From: Undibacterium cyanobacteriorum
GTDB lineage: Bacteria > Pseudomonadota > Gammaproteobacteria > Burkholderiales > Burkholderiaceae_D
Length of the DNA: 64,000 nucleotides
Direction: 5' to 3'
Assembly (NCBI RefSeq): GCF_031326225.1
Contig: NZ_CP133720.1
Location: 682,001-746,000 of the forward strand
A model generated the notes under the pieces. That model was not told the origin of the DNA and did not search any database. It was given only the letters and a program-made list of their open reading frames with translations. Both the position numbers and the translations under genes were made by a program. Below are positions 1 to 10,489 of this stretch, piece by piece. Numbering within the stretch: position 1 is the first letter of the stretch; each line of letters begins with the position of its first letter.

Positions 1-179
1 AAATCGTTCAGAAGTTGTTTGCTGAATTGGGCCCACGTTTTGCAAACCGTAACGGCGGTTATTTGCGTATTTTGAAAATGGGTTTCCGCGTTGGCGACAA
101 TGCTCCTATGGCCTATGTTGAATTGTTGGATCGTCCAGAAGTTACAGACGCAGCTGATGCACCAACAGTTGAAGAATAA
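1..179 (+). CDS. rplQ: 50S ribosomal protein L17, C-terminal part (partial)
   Basis: This is the last 58 residues of ribosomal protein L17, read in the frame that starts at base 3 and ends with TAA at 177-179. The text contains the L17 C-terminal signature around '[15 protein letters not shown]' followed by '[12 protein letters not shown]', which binds 23S rRNA in the large subunit. A short acidic tail ends the protein. The gene runs off the left window edge, so its start and its usual upstream partner rpoA are not visible. A strong terminator follows 31 bases later, consistent with rplQ closing the alpha ribosomal operon. Confidence 0.95.
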   Translation, partial: IVQKLFAELGPRFANRNGGYLRILKMGFRVGDNAPMAYVELLDRPEVTDAADAPTVEE

Positions 180-210
180 GCACAATACGATACGTCGTTA
201 AGCTAAAATT

Positions 211-246
211 AAAAAAGCCGTTCAGTTCGCTGAGCGGCTTTTTTTT
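211..246 (+). terminator. Rho-independent terminator after rplQ
   Basis: The arms AAGCCG..TCA and TGA..CGGCTT form a hairpin with a six-base loop, followed by eight T residues. It ends the ribosomal protein transcript. Confidence 0.9.
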
Positions 247-298
247 CGTGCTTAGCGGATCGATGATAGTGCAGAATATGTTACGAGGCTAAGTACGC

Positions 299-327
299 TT
301 GACATAGTATTTTTCGATTTTTAGAAA
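299..327 (+). promoter_or_regulatory. Candidate sigma-70 promoter upstream of dsbD
   Basis: A perfect -35 box TTGACA (299-304) is separated by 17 bases from TAGAAA (322-327, four of six matches to the -10 consensus). It lies about 200 bases before dsbD. The rest of the 247-528 gap shows no gene or clear hairpin. Confidence 0.4.
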
Positions 328-528
328 CGAACTCGAAGCTGCGGTCTGTGTCTAAATGTAAGCTACAAAGCGTGATTTGGGGAGTTCCGGTAAGATGTCG
401 GCTTGCTTATCAAAAATATTGTGCAGGGTAGATTGGTTTCTCTGCCAAGCATATCTCCGATAGAAGCAAAGACAATAAGCTGACATACGCCTTAGTTAGC
501 GACTTTCAGATAGTCGAAGGATAAATAC

Positions 529-2397
529 ATGATGGTGAACGCATCGACCGCACTTAATCGACGATTACATGTGAGAGCAAATCGCGTCCCTTCAGTGCTC
601 ATACCGAAATGGCTGTCTTTGATCTGTTTTTCGATCTTGTCTTGTTTGACCATTTTGATGGCTAGACCCGTCCACGCCGACGAGTTTCTCGACCCAGCCG
701 TCGCATTCAAAGTCGATGCCAAAATGGTGCAGGCAGACAAGCTTCGTCTCGAATTTACAATTGCAAAGGGCTACTACTTATATCGTGAGCGCTTCAAGTT
801 CGATGCGGAGGGTGCCAGCCTTGGTAAGTTCGACATCCCTCGTGGCAAAATCAAGTATGACGAGACTTTCGAAAAAGACGTTGAAACTTATCACGACAGT
901 TTGGTAATCGAGATTCCTGTGAAAGCGAATGGCGATTTCAAACTTAAATTGACACAGCAAGGTTGTGCCGATGCAGGCCTATGTTATCCACCTATGGATT
1001 TGGTGTTGCCGATCAGCGTACCGAGGTCTGCCTCAGCTGCAGCAACGACACAGGTGGAATCCCCAGCGATTGCGCCCCCATCCACCAGCCCCGCAACAGA
1101 AACAGTTGGCTCAAGTGTCAACGCTGCGCAGCAAGAAAGCTCACGTATCGCTAGCACTTTACAAAGTGGTCGCCTCATCCTGATTGTGCCTTTGTTTTTT
1201 GTGCTCGGACTCGGGCTCTCATTCACTCCTTGCGTCTTGCCGATGGTACCGATTCTCTCGTTCATCATCGTTGGAGAAGGGGCTGCGATCAAACGTAGCC
1301 GAGGCTTCTTTTTGTCCTTGAGCTATGTGCTAGGAATGGCTTTGGTGTACACAGGTTTAGGGGTTAGTGCAGGTTTGCTTGGCGAAGGGCTCGCCGCCGC
1401 TCTGCAAAATCCCTGGGTCTTATCTGCGTTCGCTGCTTTGATGGTGTTACTGTCGCTCTCAATGTTCGGGGTCTATCAGTTGCAGATGCCAGCGGCGGTT
1501 CAAACCAAGTTGACGTATTTTTCGGAAGGTCGCCGTAATGGCAAAATGATTGGCGTCTTCTTAATGGGGGCGATCTCGGCTTTAATTGTCGGCCCTTGTG
1601 TTGCTGCGCCCTTAGCTGGCGCTTTGGTGTATATCAGCCAAACGCGCGATGTGGTAATCGGTGGCAGTGCTTTGTTTTCGATGGCGCTAGGAATGGGTGT
1701 GCCACTCTTGCTGGTGGGGATGTCGGCCGGCAGCGTGCTGCCGCGTACTGGGATGTGGATGGAACAAATCAAGCGCTTCTTCGGTGTCTTGATGTTAGGT
1801 ATGGCGATTTATATGATCTCACCCGTGATCCCAGCGTGGACGCAAATGTTGGCATGGGGTCTTCTGTTCGCGGCTTATGCGGTGTATCAGGGTTTTATTT
1901 ACAAGGGAAAACTTGCTTCCAAGTTTATTGCGGGTGTGTTTTTCATTTTAGCTGCGGTGCAGTTGCTTGGTGTATCGACAGGTGGTCGTGATGTTTTTTC
2001 ACCGTTGGCGCATTTGACCGGCACGCAGGTGCATGTGAAATTTCAGCGCGTTCGTAGTAGCGTCGAACTGGATGCAGTTTTGGCTGCCAATAAAGATAAA
2101 TTGGTGATGTTCGATTTCTATGCTGATTGGTGTGTCTCATGCAAAGAAATGGAAAAGCTGACCTTTGTCGAGCCTCGTGTCAAAGCTAAGTTGGATCAGA
2201 TGCTCTTACTGCAGGTCGATGTGACTGCGAACAACGTTGATGATAAAGCGCTGCTGAAACGGTTTGGTTTGTTCGGGCCACCAGGCATCATTTTCTTCGA
2301 TCGAAATGGTCAAGAAATCAGTGGCAAACGTGTGATCGGTTATCAAAATGCCGACACCTTTTTGGCATCGCTGGCGGCCGTACAATCGCAGCCTTAG
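529..2397 (+). CDS. dsbD: Thiol:disulfide interchange protein DsbD
   Basis: DsbD carries electrons from cytoplasmic thioredoxin across the inner membrane to periplasmic partners such as DsbC and cytochrome c maturation thiols. All three family modules are present in 622 residues. The periplasmic N-terminal domain has C146 and C152. The eight-helix membrane core has C235 in 'FTPCVLP' and C357 in 'VGPCVAAP'. The C-terminal thioredoxin-like domain has a CxxC at C535/C538 in 'DWCVSC'. A long signal sequence ends near 'PVHA'. The ATG at 529 is preceded by GAAGG at proper spacing. The role fits the haem and cytochrome c genes nearby (hemB, resB, resC). Confidence 0.96.
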   Translation: MMVNASTALNRRLHVRANRVPSVLIPKWLSLICFSILSCLTILMARPVHADEFLDPAVAFKVDAKMVQADKLRLEFTIAKGYYLYRERFKFDAEGASLGKFDIPRGKIKYDETFEKDVETYHDSLVIEIPVKANGDFKLKLTQQGCADAGLCYPPMDLVLPISVPRSASAAATTQVESPAIAPPSTSPATETVGSSVNAAQQESSRIASTLQSGRLILIVPLFFVLGLGLSFTPCVLPMVPILSFIIVGEGAAIKRSRGFFLSLSYVLGMALVYTGLGVSAGLLGEGLAAALQNPWVLSAFAALMVLLSLSMFGVYQLQMPAAVQTKLTYFSEGRRNGKMIGVFLMGAISALIVGPCVAAPLAGALVYISQTRDVVIGGSALFSMALGMGVPLLLVGMSAGSVLPRTGMWMEQIKRFFGVLMLGMAIYMISPVIPAWTQMLAWGLLFAAYAVYQGFIYKGKLASKFIAGVFFILAAVQLLGVSTGGRDVFSPLAHLTGTQVHVKFQRVRSSVELDAVLAANKDKLVMFDFYADWCVSCKEMEKLTFVEPRVKAKLDQMLLLQVDVTANNVDDKALLKRFGLFGPPGIIFFDRNGQEISGKRVIGYQNADTFLASLAAVQSQP

Positions 2398-2448
2398 GGA
2401 CAAGCCAAAGCTGCTCATACTAGTTTTGGTCGTCAGGGCGTTACGAGC

Positions 2449-2476
2449 GCTTAGCACCAAGTAGTCGGTGCTAAGC
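2449..2476. terminator. Hairpin between convergent dsbD and sbcB
   Basis: A perfect 10-bp inverted repeat (GCTTAGCACC / GGTGCTAAGC, 8-base loop) lies between the two convergent genes. There is no T tract on either strand, so intrinsic termination is only possible, not shown. Confidence 0.4.
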
Positions 2477-2515
2477 TCGGCGGCTAAGTGGCTCTGTGGC
2501 TCAGTGGATGCGTCC

Positions 2516-3955
2516 TTAGCGCACCGGTACAATCATCTCAGCGTAATCGTATAAGGCACCGAGGATGTCTTGTTCAACTTCATCTGCGGTTTCGGAGAGC
2601 TGGTCGATTTGATCAAAGTACGCATCGACGTTGCGCGCATTCCCTGCACCTTCAATTAGGCGAGAGTATCGATGCTCTTCCCAGCGCAGTGCCTCTTCCT
2701 CATTTAAGTGCTCAGCAAAATTACGTGCTTTGTAACGGAAGAAAAGTTCGTCTAGTCGTTCGTCTTGGAAATGCGGATTGGCTTTGATAAGGTCAGCCGC
2801 ATTGTAGCTTCTTAGTTCGTTCAAAAGACGTCGGTCACCAGGACCTAAGAAGCCGCCATATAAATCCTCATCCACGTCGTTGGTGCTCTCTTGCGATCTG
2901 CCAAAAACGGCATCCCACAGCTCATTTGGCAACGCTGCTTGATCTTGTAATTGGGCCGCCTTTTGCGCGTGATTATGAGCTTGTTCTACATCGATTTGCC
3001 AACGTGCAGCCATCTCCGCGCTCAAGGTCTTGAGATTACCTATCACGATTGGTGATTTGTTTAGATGGACGCTCTTGATCGGTAAGCGCGTCACGCGTTC
3101 GGCAAGCTCACTTATTTTACTAAAGAGTCGTTCTTGTATGGTCGCTATCGAGAGGCCGACCAGCTCTTCGGGATCGTAACGCAGATCCCACGCGATGATT
3201 TCATTCTTATTCTTAGGATGCACTGCCAGCGGCCACATGATCGCTAAGCAGCCATGGTTGGTTGGGAACATGCCTGATACATGCAGAAACGCTTTGCCCA
3301 ATAGTGGTACGCCTAATTCTTGCGCGACTTTATCTTTTTTGTGCAGCGAAAAACAAAAGTCGAACAGACGAGGCTGCTTTTGTTTGACCAAACGCGCTAA
3401 GGCCACGGTTGCTCTGACGTCGGATAGCGCATCATGTGCACTTTCGTGGGAAATGCCATTGGCAGCCGTTAAATGTTCCAGGCGAAAGCTCGGCTTCCCT
3501 TCATCATTGAGTGGCCACACGATGCCGTCGGGACGCAAGGCATAGCAAGTGCGCAGCATATCCATGATGTCCCAGCGGCCACATTGATTCTGCCACTCGC
3601 GTGCGTATGGATCGATCAGATTGCGCCAAAATAAAAAGCGTGTGACTTCATCATCAAAGCGTATCGTGTTGTAGCCGACACCGATGGTGCCGCTTGCGCT
3701 TAAGGCTTGTTCGATTTGTGCAGCGAATTGGTACTCTGGCAGACCTTGTTCCAAGCATTGCTGTGGTGTGATGTGCGTGATCAGGCACGATTGTGGATCG
3801 GGCAAATAGTCGTTGGCAGGGCGACAGAAAATATTGATGGGTTCACCAAGTTCGTTCAAGTCAGCATCCGTGCGCACCGCTGCAAATTGAGCAGGTCGAT
3901 CGCGACGCGCCACCGCGCCGAAAGTCTCGTAATCGTGCCAAAGAAAACTATGCAT
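2516..3955 (-). CDS. sbcB: Exodeoxyribonuclease I
   Basis: ExoI degrades single-stranded DNA 3' to 5' and acts in recombination and mismatch repair. The 479-residue length matches the family. The N-terminal DEDD exonuclease motif is visible as 'HDYETFG' (acidic residues D8 and E10), followed by 'GYNTIRFDDEVTRFLFWRN' and 'HDALSDVRATVALARLV', the motifs II and III of this nuclease fold. The C-terminal ExoI-specific SH3-like and helical regions follow. The ATG at 3955 gives an N-terminus typical of SbcB. It is on the minus strand, 17 bases after corA. Confidence 0.95.
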   Translation of the reverse strand: MHSFLWHDYETFGAVARRDRPAQFAAVRTDADLNELGEPINIFCRPANDYLPDPQSCLITHITPQQCLEQGLPEYQFAAQIEQALSASGTIGVGYNTIRFDDEVTRFLFWRNLIDPYAREWQNQCGRWDIMDMLRTCYALRPDGIVWPLNDEGKPSFRLEHLTAANGISHESAHDALSDVRATVALARLVKQKQPRLFDFCFSLHKKDKVAQELGVPLLGKAFLHVSGMFPTNHGCLAIMWPLAVHPKNKNEIIAWDLRYDPEELVGLSIATIQERLFSKISELAERVTRLPIKSVHLNKSPIVIGNLKTLSAEMAARWQIDVEQAHNHAQKAAQLQDQAALPNELWDAVFGRSQESTNDVDEDLYGGFLGPGDRRLLNELRSYNAADLIKANPHFQDERLDELFFRYKARNFAEHLNEEEALRWEEHRYSRLIEGAGNARNVDAYFDQIDQLSETADEVEQDILGALYDYAEMIVPVR

Positions 3956-3972
3956 CCACTTCTTTCTCAGAG

Positions 3973-5118
3973 TTAGTCATACCGACGCCGTTCGGGTTCG
4001 CCGAAGTAGCGCAATTTGATAAAGGCAATCACGAGTACAACAATCAAAGCAGCCATACCACCGATCACTTTCCAAAATCCTTCGACATCATTGATCATCG
4101 GCATTTTGACGAAGTTCATGCCGAAGATGCCGGTGATCAGCGTCAGTGGCATGAACAGGGCGGTGATCACTGTCAGCCAACGCATGATGTCGCTAGTGCG
4201 ATGGGCCATCGCCGCGAAGTGAATTTGCACGGAGGATTCCAAAGAAGCCTCGAGTCGACGCGCATGATTCAGAACGCGATTAACGTGTTCCATCACATCA
4301 TTGATACGAACTAGGAGAAGGTCTTTGGCGCGACTATGATGTTCAGCGTTGCCATCATAGGTGTCGACGATGTGATCGCGTAATTCTTGCAGCGCATCGT
4401 ATTGCTCCTCACACAGATGATCGAGCTTGCGGATTTCGATGCGCGAATCGAGTAAGGCGATCCAATTATTGAAAGGTTTGCGTGGGTCGAGCAAAGCATG
4501 TTGCCAGCGATCGAGTTGATTCGTTAAGGGTTGGCGTAGGTCGAGATACTGGTCCACCATCGCATTCAACAGTCGTAGCATCAAGTCTTCTGGTGAAGAG
4601 GGTAATCGACTCGTGTGACCATTGCCCTCGGTCTTGGGACGGTGACTCATCAAACGTTGGCGCGCTGCCTCAATAGTGCGACTTTGCTTGCCACGTACTG
4701 TCACGAGCGCGGTGCCGAGTAAGAGAAACGAGACGGGGATAGTGTTGAGTCTATTCAGCGCTGCAGGAATTTTCTTGGTAGTGTTTTCGCTCGCATTTGA
4801 TTCTGCACCGAGCGCGAGTTTTTGGAAGACGACTAATTCGTAATCTTGCGTCGCGTCGAAATAAGAAGGGTGATGTAGATTGATGACATCTTTGAGATGC
4901 AAGTCATAAATCCGAATGCCCGTGATGCGTTCGATTTCATCACGCCAGCCTTCAGGATTCGCGGCGACTTCATCATGCGTGGCATCGAGCCAAAGAAAGC
5001 GGCAAGTGTCTTCGAGCTTCTGCGGATCTTGTGCCGCCGCTTCTAAAAAATCGGTTTGTGAAAAATCGTGCAAAGAGTTTTGCGCGACTTGATGTTCGCT
5101 GATGTAAAAGATATCCAT
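3973..5118 (-). CDS. corA: CorA-family magnesium/divalent cation transporter
   Basis: CorA forms a pentameric inner-membrane channel for Mg2+ (also Co2+ and Ni2+ in many members). The 381-residue protein has a long acidic and helical cytoplasmic N-terminal domain, then two C-terminal membrane helices. The diagnostic GMN selectivity motif is at about residues 333-335 ('GIFGMNF') at the end of the first helix. The tail after the second helix is short and basic ('EPERRRYD'), as usual. A broader 2-TM metal exporter such as ZntB is possible on sequence alone. It sits just upstream of sbcB on the same strand. Confidence 0.9.
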   Translation of the reverse strand: MDIFYISEHQVAQNSLHDFSQTDFLEAAAQDPQKLEDTCRFLWLDATHDEVAANPEGWRDEIERITGIRIYDLHLKDVINLHHPSYFDATQDYELVVFQKLALGAESNASENTTKKIPAALNRLNTIPVSFLLLGTALVTVRGKQSRTIEAARQRLMSHRPKTEGNGHTSRLPSSPEDLMLRLLNAMVDQYLDLRQPLTNQLDRWQHALLDPRKPFNNWIALLDSRIEIRKLDHLCEEQYDALQELRDHIVDTYDGNAEHHSRAKDLLLVRINDVMEHVNRVLNHARRLEASLESSVQIHFAAMAHRTSDIMRWLTVITALFMPLTLITGIFGMNFVKMPMINDVEGFWKVIGGMAALIVVLVIAFIKLRYFGEPERRRYD

Positions 5119-5247
5119 TCAGTACTGCTCCGAAAAAAACGGCCCCGAAAACTGTGGGATGTTGGGCTCGCCCACATCGACCATATCCCCGCCATTGATA
5201 GGTTAGGAGGGGTGAACAGTTAGACGGGAACCGCGAATGTCGAGAGC

Positions 5248-6438
<1,191 letters not shown>

Positions 6439-6530
6439 ATGCTTTGAAATTTGGATTTTGTTAATTCTGAAACTGGTCGACAACCTCGTCTTTGCCTATG
6501 TATTTCCGATTTTCTAGCCGCAAAACGTGC

Positions 6531-7226
6531 TCATGCATCGACAGCAGGCAAATCCGCACTCTCAACATTTAAGCCAGTAAAACTTTTAATCATCATATCG
6601 GCCTCTTCAATCCCCACGCGTTTCAATGCTGAAAACAGCTGGACTGTGTACGGCGCTGGATTGCCTTGCCCATCGATGTAACGTGCCAACAAGTTACGTG
6701 CTTCGCGCAGTGCATTGGTCGCTTCGTTGCGATTCAGCTTGTCCGATTTGGTCAGTAGACAATGAATCGGTCGGCCGGTCGGCGCGAACCACTCTAACAT
6801 TTGTACGTCGAGATCGGTGAAAGGACGGCGCGCATCCATGATCAAGATCAAAGCCGCTAACTGTTGACGCTTTTGCACGTAGTTGCCAAGCAAGGCATTC
6901 CAATGGACTTTCGCGGCACCAGGTACCTCGGCATAGCCATAGCCCGGCAAATCGACCAACATTGCGCGAATCTCATCTTGGCGTGTTTCATCTTTGCGGT
7001 GCTGGCCAACATGCGCCCCACCGATCGAGAAAAAGTTGATGTGTTGCGTGCGTCCTGGCGTTTTCGAGGCAAAGCAGAGCTTCTTCTGATTGCACAAAAT
7101 ATTGATCGCCGTCGATTTCCCGGCATTCGAGCGCCCAGCGAAAGCGACTTCTGGCACTTCTAATTTGGGCAGATCGCGAAGATGATTAACAGTGGTGAAG
7201 AAGCGCGCTTGCCAAAGAATAGACAT
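6531..7226 (-). CDS. engB: Ribosome biogenesis GTPase EngB (YihA/YsxC)
   Basis: EngB is an essential small GTPase needed for assembly of the 50S subunit. The 231 residues carry the full set of G motifs. G1 is 'GRSNAGKS' at residues 31-38, G3 is 'DLPGYGYA' and G4 is 'TKSDKL'. The switch region '[12 protein letters not shown]' is typical of the family. The start at 7226 gives the standard short N-terminal extension before 'VAFAGRSN'. It diverges from the cytochrome c4 gene. Confidence 0.96.
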   Translation of the reverse strand: MSILWQARFFTTVNHLRDLPKLEVPEVAFAGRSNAGKSTAINILCNQKKLCFASKTPGRTQHINFFSIGGAHVGQHRKDETRQDEIRAMLVDLPGYGYAEVPGAAKVHWNALLGNYVQKRQQLAALILIMDARRPFTDLDVQMLEWFAPTGRPIHCLLTKSDKLNRNEATNALREARNLLARYIDGQGNPAPYTVQLFSALKRVGIEEADMMIKSFTGLNVESADLPAVDA

Positions 7227-7355
7227 AAGAGACCAATCGAGTGAAATCAGCTCGAAGCTGACGATGATGCTGAAAAAGTGATGGTGAATGGGTGATTAGT
7301 AGACGATTTTCACCCTGAAAGTGAGGTTTCTTCGCGTCAATTGACTTGGAATACC

Positions 7356-7385
7356 TCAACATTTCCACAAAAGCTATTGTACAAT
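7356..7385 (+). promoter_or_regulatory. Candidate promoter for cytochrome c4
   Basis: A near-consensus -10 box TACAAT (7380-7385) lies 18 bases after TCAACA (7356-7361, four of six -35 matches). It is in the engB / cytochrome c4 divergent gap, about 110 bases before the start codon. Confidence 0.45.
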
Positions 7386-7497
7386 AAGGGGTTAGCGACG
7401 TGTGCCCATTCGCTTAAGCAAATAAGTCAATGCGCAAGGCACGTACCCAATTGCTTCAATTGAACCGATTTCCAATTTTCAGTCTCAAGGTGTGTGA

Positions 7498-8166
7498 ATG
7501 AACCGTGCATTTTTATCATTATCCAAGTCCCTCGGCATGATCGCTTTGGTGGCTTCTTCCATGGTTTCGGTTGCCAATGCCAACGAAACAGCTAAGCCAG
7601 TAAAAGCAGATCCAGTCAAAGGTGAAGCCTTGTACACCAATGGCGATGCAGCTCGTGGTTTGGTCGCTTGCGCATCTTGTCACGGCGCAGCCGGTAATTC
7701 CACGATTACAACAAATCCAAAATTGTCTGCGCAACACGATGCTTACATCGTCAAACAATTGACAGATTTCACGACACCTGCACGCAACAATCCAGTCATG
7801 ACAACGTTTGCGAAAGCGATGACTGCAGAAGACATGAAAAACGTCGCAGCATTCTTGGCTGCACAAAAACCAAAGGCAGGTTCTGCGAAGAATAAAGATT
7901 TGGTAGAACTCGGTAAAAAAATCTACCGCGCAGGTATCGCTGAGAAGAGCGTTCCAGCTTGCGCAGGCTGCCACAGCCCAAATGGCGCAGGTATCCCAGC
8001 GCAGTTCCCACGTTTGGCTGGCCAACACCAAGACTACACAGTGGCGCAATTGACCGCTTTCTTCAAAGGTGCACGTAACAACAGCCCACAAATGGTGAAA
8101 ATTGCTAAAGGCATGACTGAAGAAGAAATGAAAGCAGTTGCTGATTACATCGCTGGTTTGAAGTAA
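7498..8166 (+). CDS. Diheme cytochrome c4
   Basis: This periplasmic electron carrier has two class I cytochrome c domains in 222 residues. The haem-binding CxxCH motifs are at C58-C61-H62 ('CASCH') and C155-C158-H159 ('CAGCH'). A cleavable signal peptide ends near 'VANA'. The axial methionine regions 'NPVMTTFAKAMT' and 'SPQMVKIAKGMT' repeat in both halves, which is the cytochrome c4 pattern. Such proteins donate electrons to terminal oxidases. The next two genes are the system II haem attachment machinery, which would mature this protein. Confidence 0.92.
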   Translation: MNRAFLSLSKSLGMIALVASSMVSVANANETAKPVKADPVKGEALYTNGDAARGLVACASCHGAAGNSTITTNPKLSAQHDAYIVKQLTDFTTPARNNPVMTTFAKAMTAEDMKNVAAFLAAQKPKAGSAKNKDLVELGKKIYRAGIAEKSVPACAGCHSPNGAGIPAQFPRLAGQHQDYTVAQLTAFFKGARNNSPQMVKIAKGMTEEEMKAVADYIAGLK

Positions 8167-8225
8167 TCGCCATCGATTGCAATGTTAGGGCTTTCAAATA
8201 GCGAAGCCCAACAAATCTAAATACG

Positions 8226-8254
8226 GAGGGGGTGGCATGAGCCATCCCCTTTTT
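8226..8254 (+). terminator. Terminator after cytochrome c4
   Basis: GGGGTGGC pairs with GCCATCCCC (one bulged A, loop ATGA) and is followed by five T residues. It ends only 17 bases before the resB start, so resB is expressed by read-through or from another promoter. Confidence 0.75.
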
Positions 8255-8270
8255 GTTTGCGCGGAAATTT

Positions 8271-10442
8271 ATGGAACTCGAAACTTCTACCTCAGGTTGG
8301 GAAATCAATACACGACGTCCGTGGCTAGCGAGCACGGTCGAGCTGCTATCGTCGATGCGTTTCGCCATCAGTTTGTTGTGCATGATTGCGATCGCATCAG
8401 TGGTTGGTACCGTGCTTAAGCAAAACGAGCCGGTGAATAATTACATTAATCAATTCGGACCTTTTTGGTTTGAAGTTTTTCAAAGCTTAGGTTTGTACTC
8501 TCTCTACTCGGCTTGGTGGTTTTTGTTGATCATGACATTCCTAGTGGTCTCAACGAGTCTGTGTATTTGGCGTAATGCACCAAAGATGTTGAAGGATATG
8601 GCGAGTTGGCGTGATAGCGTGCGAGAACAGTCTTTACGCAATTTTCATCACAAGGCTGAGTGGCAAACTGCGGAAGCAATCGAGATTAGTAAAGACAAAG
8701 TCATTCAGCATTTGAAACAGGCCGGTTATCAATACAAAGTCGTCGAGAAAGAACAGGCGATTTTGGTGGCTGCGAAACGTGGCGCTGGCAATAAATGGGG
8801 CTATATCTTCGCCCATGCGGCGATCGTCATCATTTGTATCGGCGCGACTTTTGACTCCGATTTGGCGATTCGTTTTCAAACTTGGTTCATGGGCAAGGTG
8901 CCTTACAACGGCGGCAATACGCTGATTGATAAGGTGCCGGAGCAACATCGCTTAGCAAAAGGAACTCCCACTTTCCGTGGCAATGTGGCGGTGCCTGAAG
9001 GCTCGAGTGCCAATGTCGCGATTATCCAGCAGAGCAAAGGCGTGCTGTTGCAAGATCTGCCTTTCACGATACAGCTGAAGAAATTCAATATTGATTTTTA
9101 CTCGACCGGTATGCCGAAGTTGTTTGCGAGTGATGTCACTATTATCGATCATGAAACTGGTAAGAGTTTTGATGCTACGGTGAAGGTTAATCATCCGCTG
9201 ATCTACAAAGGTATCGCGATTTTTCAATCGAGCTTTGATGATGGTGGTAGCCGATTGCAATTGCGCGCCCATCCTATGCGCGGAGCATCCTCGAAGGTTA
9301 CCGAGTTGAATGGAACAATGGGTGGTTCCAATGTTTTGGATCCGAGTCTAGCTAATGGCGAGCAATACACGATCGAATGGTCTGGTTTTAGACCGCTCAA
9401 TATCGAAGATTTGTCTCGCAATGCACAGGATGTCCGTTCGGTGAACCAAAGTGCTAACTTTGTTGATCGTCTGAGCGCCGACTTGGACAAACATTCTGGC
9501 GCAGCGGTGAAACGGGATGGCGAGCGTAATTTGAAAAACGTTGGCCCCACTGTGCAATATAAATTGCGTGATAAGACGGGGCAGGCGCGTGAGTTTCACA
9601 ACTATATGGCACCGATATTATTGGATGGTGCATGGGTCTTCCTTGCTGGCACACGTGATTCTCCCAATGAAGCGTTTCGCTATCTTCGTATCCCAGCGGA
9701 TGAAGAGAGTAGCTTGAAAGAGTGGATGCGCTTACGAGCGGCGATCGCTGATCCTGAATTGCGGGTCAAAGCAGCAGAACGTTACGCAAACCGTGCTTTA
9801 CCAAACGGCGATGCGCGACAATTCCAAGCGCAATTAGCAGCCTCTGCTTCGAAAGGTTTGGCCGACTTTGCTGGCGCGGATGCGAATGCTAAATTGGCGG
9901 GATACGCCGCAGTCAGCGAGTTCATTAGTAAACGTCCTGAAGCCGAGCGCGAAAAAACTGCAGAAGTGTATTTGAAAATTCTGAATGGCAGTATGTGGGA
10001 TTTGTGGCAGCTCGCCCGTGAGCGCGATGGCCTCGGTGCGTTGGAAATGACAGAGCAACGCGCGCAGTTCTTGCAAATGAGTATGTCGAGTTTATCCGAC
10101 GCCTTCTTCTATGGCGCTCCCGTGTATTTGGAGCTGAGCGGCTTTGAAGAAGTGAAGGCCTCTGTATTCCAAGTCACGCGTGCACCGGGACAGAATATTG
10201 TGTACTTAGGCTGTTTGTTTTTGACGCTTGGTGTGTTTGCGATGTTCTATATCCGTGAGCGCCGCGTTTGGTGTTGGTTCAAGACTGAGGCGAACGCAAC
10301 CCATATGCTAATGGCGATGAGTTCACAACGTAAAACCTTGGATTTCGAAAAAGAATTTGAGCAACTTAAGAAGCAATTGTCGAATAGCTTTGAGAGTGAG
10401 ATTGTGGGCGAAGTGTCAACCGCACATTCTGATAAGATTTAG
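8271..10442 (+). CDS. resB: Cytochrome c biogenesis protein ResB (system II)
   Basis: ResB (Ccs1) is one of the two membrane proteins of the system II cytochrome c synthetase. It presents the apocytochrome and works with ResC to move and attach haem outside the inner membrane. The protein is 723 residues from the ATG at 8271. It has membrane helices near residues 25-45 ('LLCMIAIASVVGTV'), 65-90 and 165-185, a very large periplasmic domain, and a final helix near the C-terminus ('IVYLGCLFLTLGVFAMFYI'). A TTG-started form beginning at 8253 overlaps the terminator hairpin and is less likely. resC follows after 47 bases. Confidence 0.93.
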   Translation: MELETSTSGWEINTRRPWLASTVELLSSMRFAISLLCMIAIASVVGTVLKQNEPVNNYINQFGPFWFEVFQSLGLYSLYSAWWFLLIMTFLVVSTSLCIWRNAPKMLKDMASWRDSVREQSLRNFHHKAEWQTAEAIEISKDKVIQHLKQAGYQYKVVEKEQAILVAAKRGAGNKWGYIFAHAAIVIICIGATFDSDLAIRFQTWFMGKVPYNGGNTLIDKVPEQHRLAKGTPTFRGNVAVPEGSSANVAIIQQSKGVLLQDLPFTIQLKKFNIDFYSTGMPKLFASDVTIIDHETGKSFDATVKVNHPLIYKGIAIFQSSFDDGGSRLQLRAHPMRGASSKVTELNGTMGGSNVLDPSLANGEQYTIEWSGFRPLNIEDLSRNAQDVRSVNQSANFVDRLSADLDKHSGAAVKRDGERNLKNVGPTVQYKLRDKTGQAREFHNYMAPILLDGAWVFLAGTRDSPNEAFRYLRIPADEESSLKEWMRLRAAIADPELRVKAAERYANRALPNGDARQFQAQLAASASKGLADFAGADANAKLAGYAAVSEFISKRPEAEREKTAEVYLKILNGSMWDLWQLARERDGLGALEMTEQRAQFLQMSMSSLSDAFFYGAPVYLELSGFEEVKASVFQVTRAPGQNIVYLGCLFLTLGVFAMFYIRERRVWCWFKTEANATHMLMAMSSQRKTLDFEKEFEQLKKQLSNSFESEIVGEVSTAHSDKI

Positions 10443-10489
10443 AATCTTGAGTCCGCTTGAATTCATTGTGTAAGCAATTTGGAAGAATC

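Noticed and set aside
7519..8091. A 190-codon minus-strand frame opposite cytochrome c4
   Set aside because: It is the antisense of a clear diheme cytochrome gene with signal peptide and CxxCH motifs; its own text is rich in Cys and Trp with no family look.
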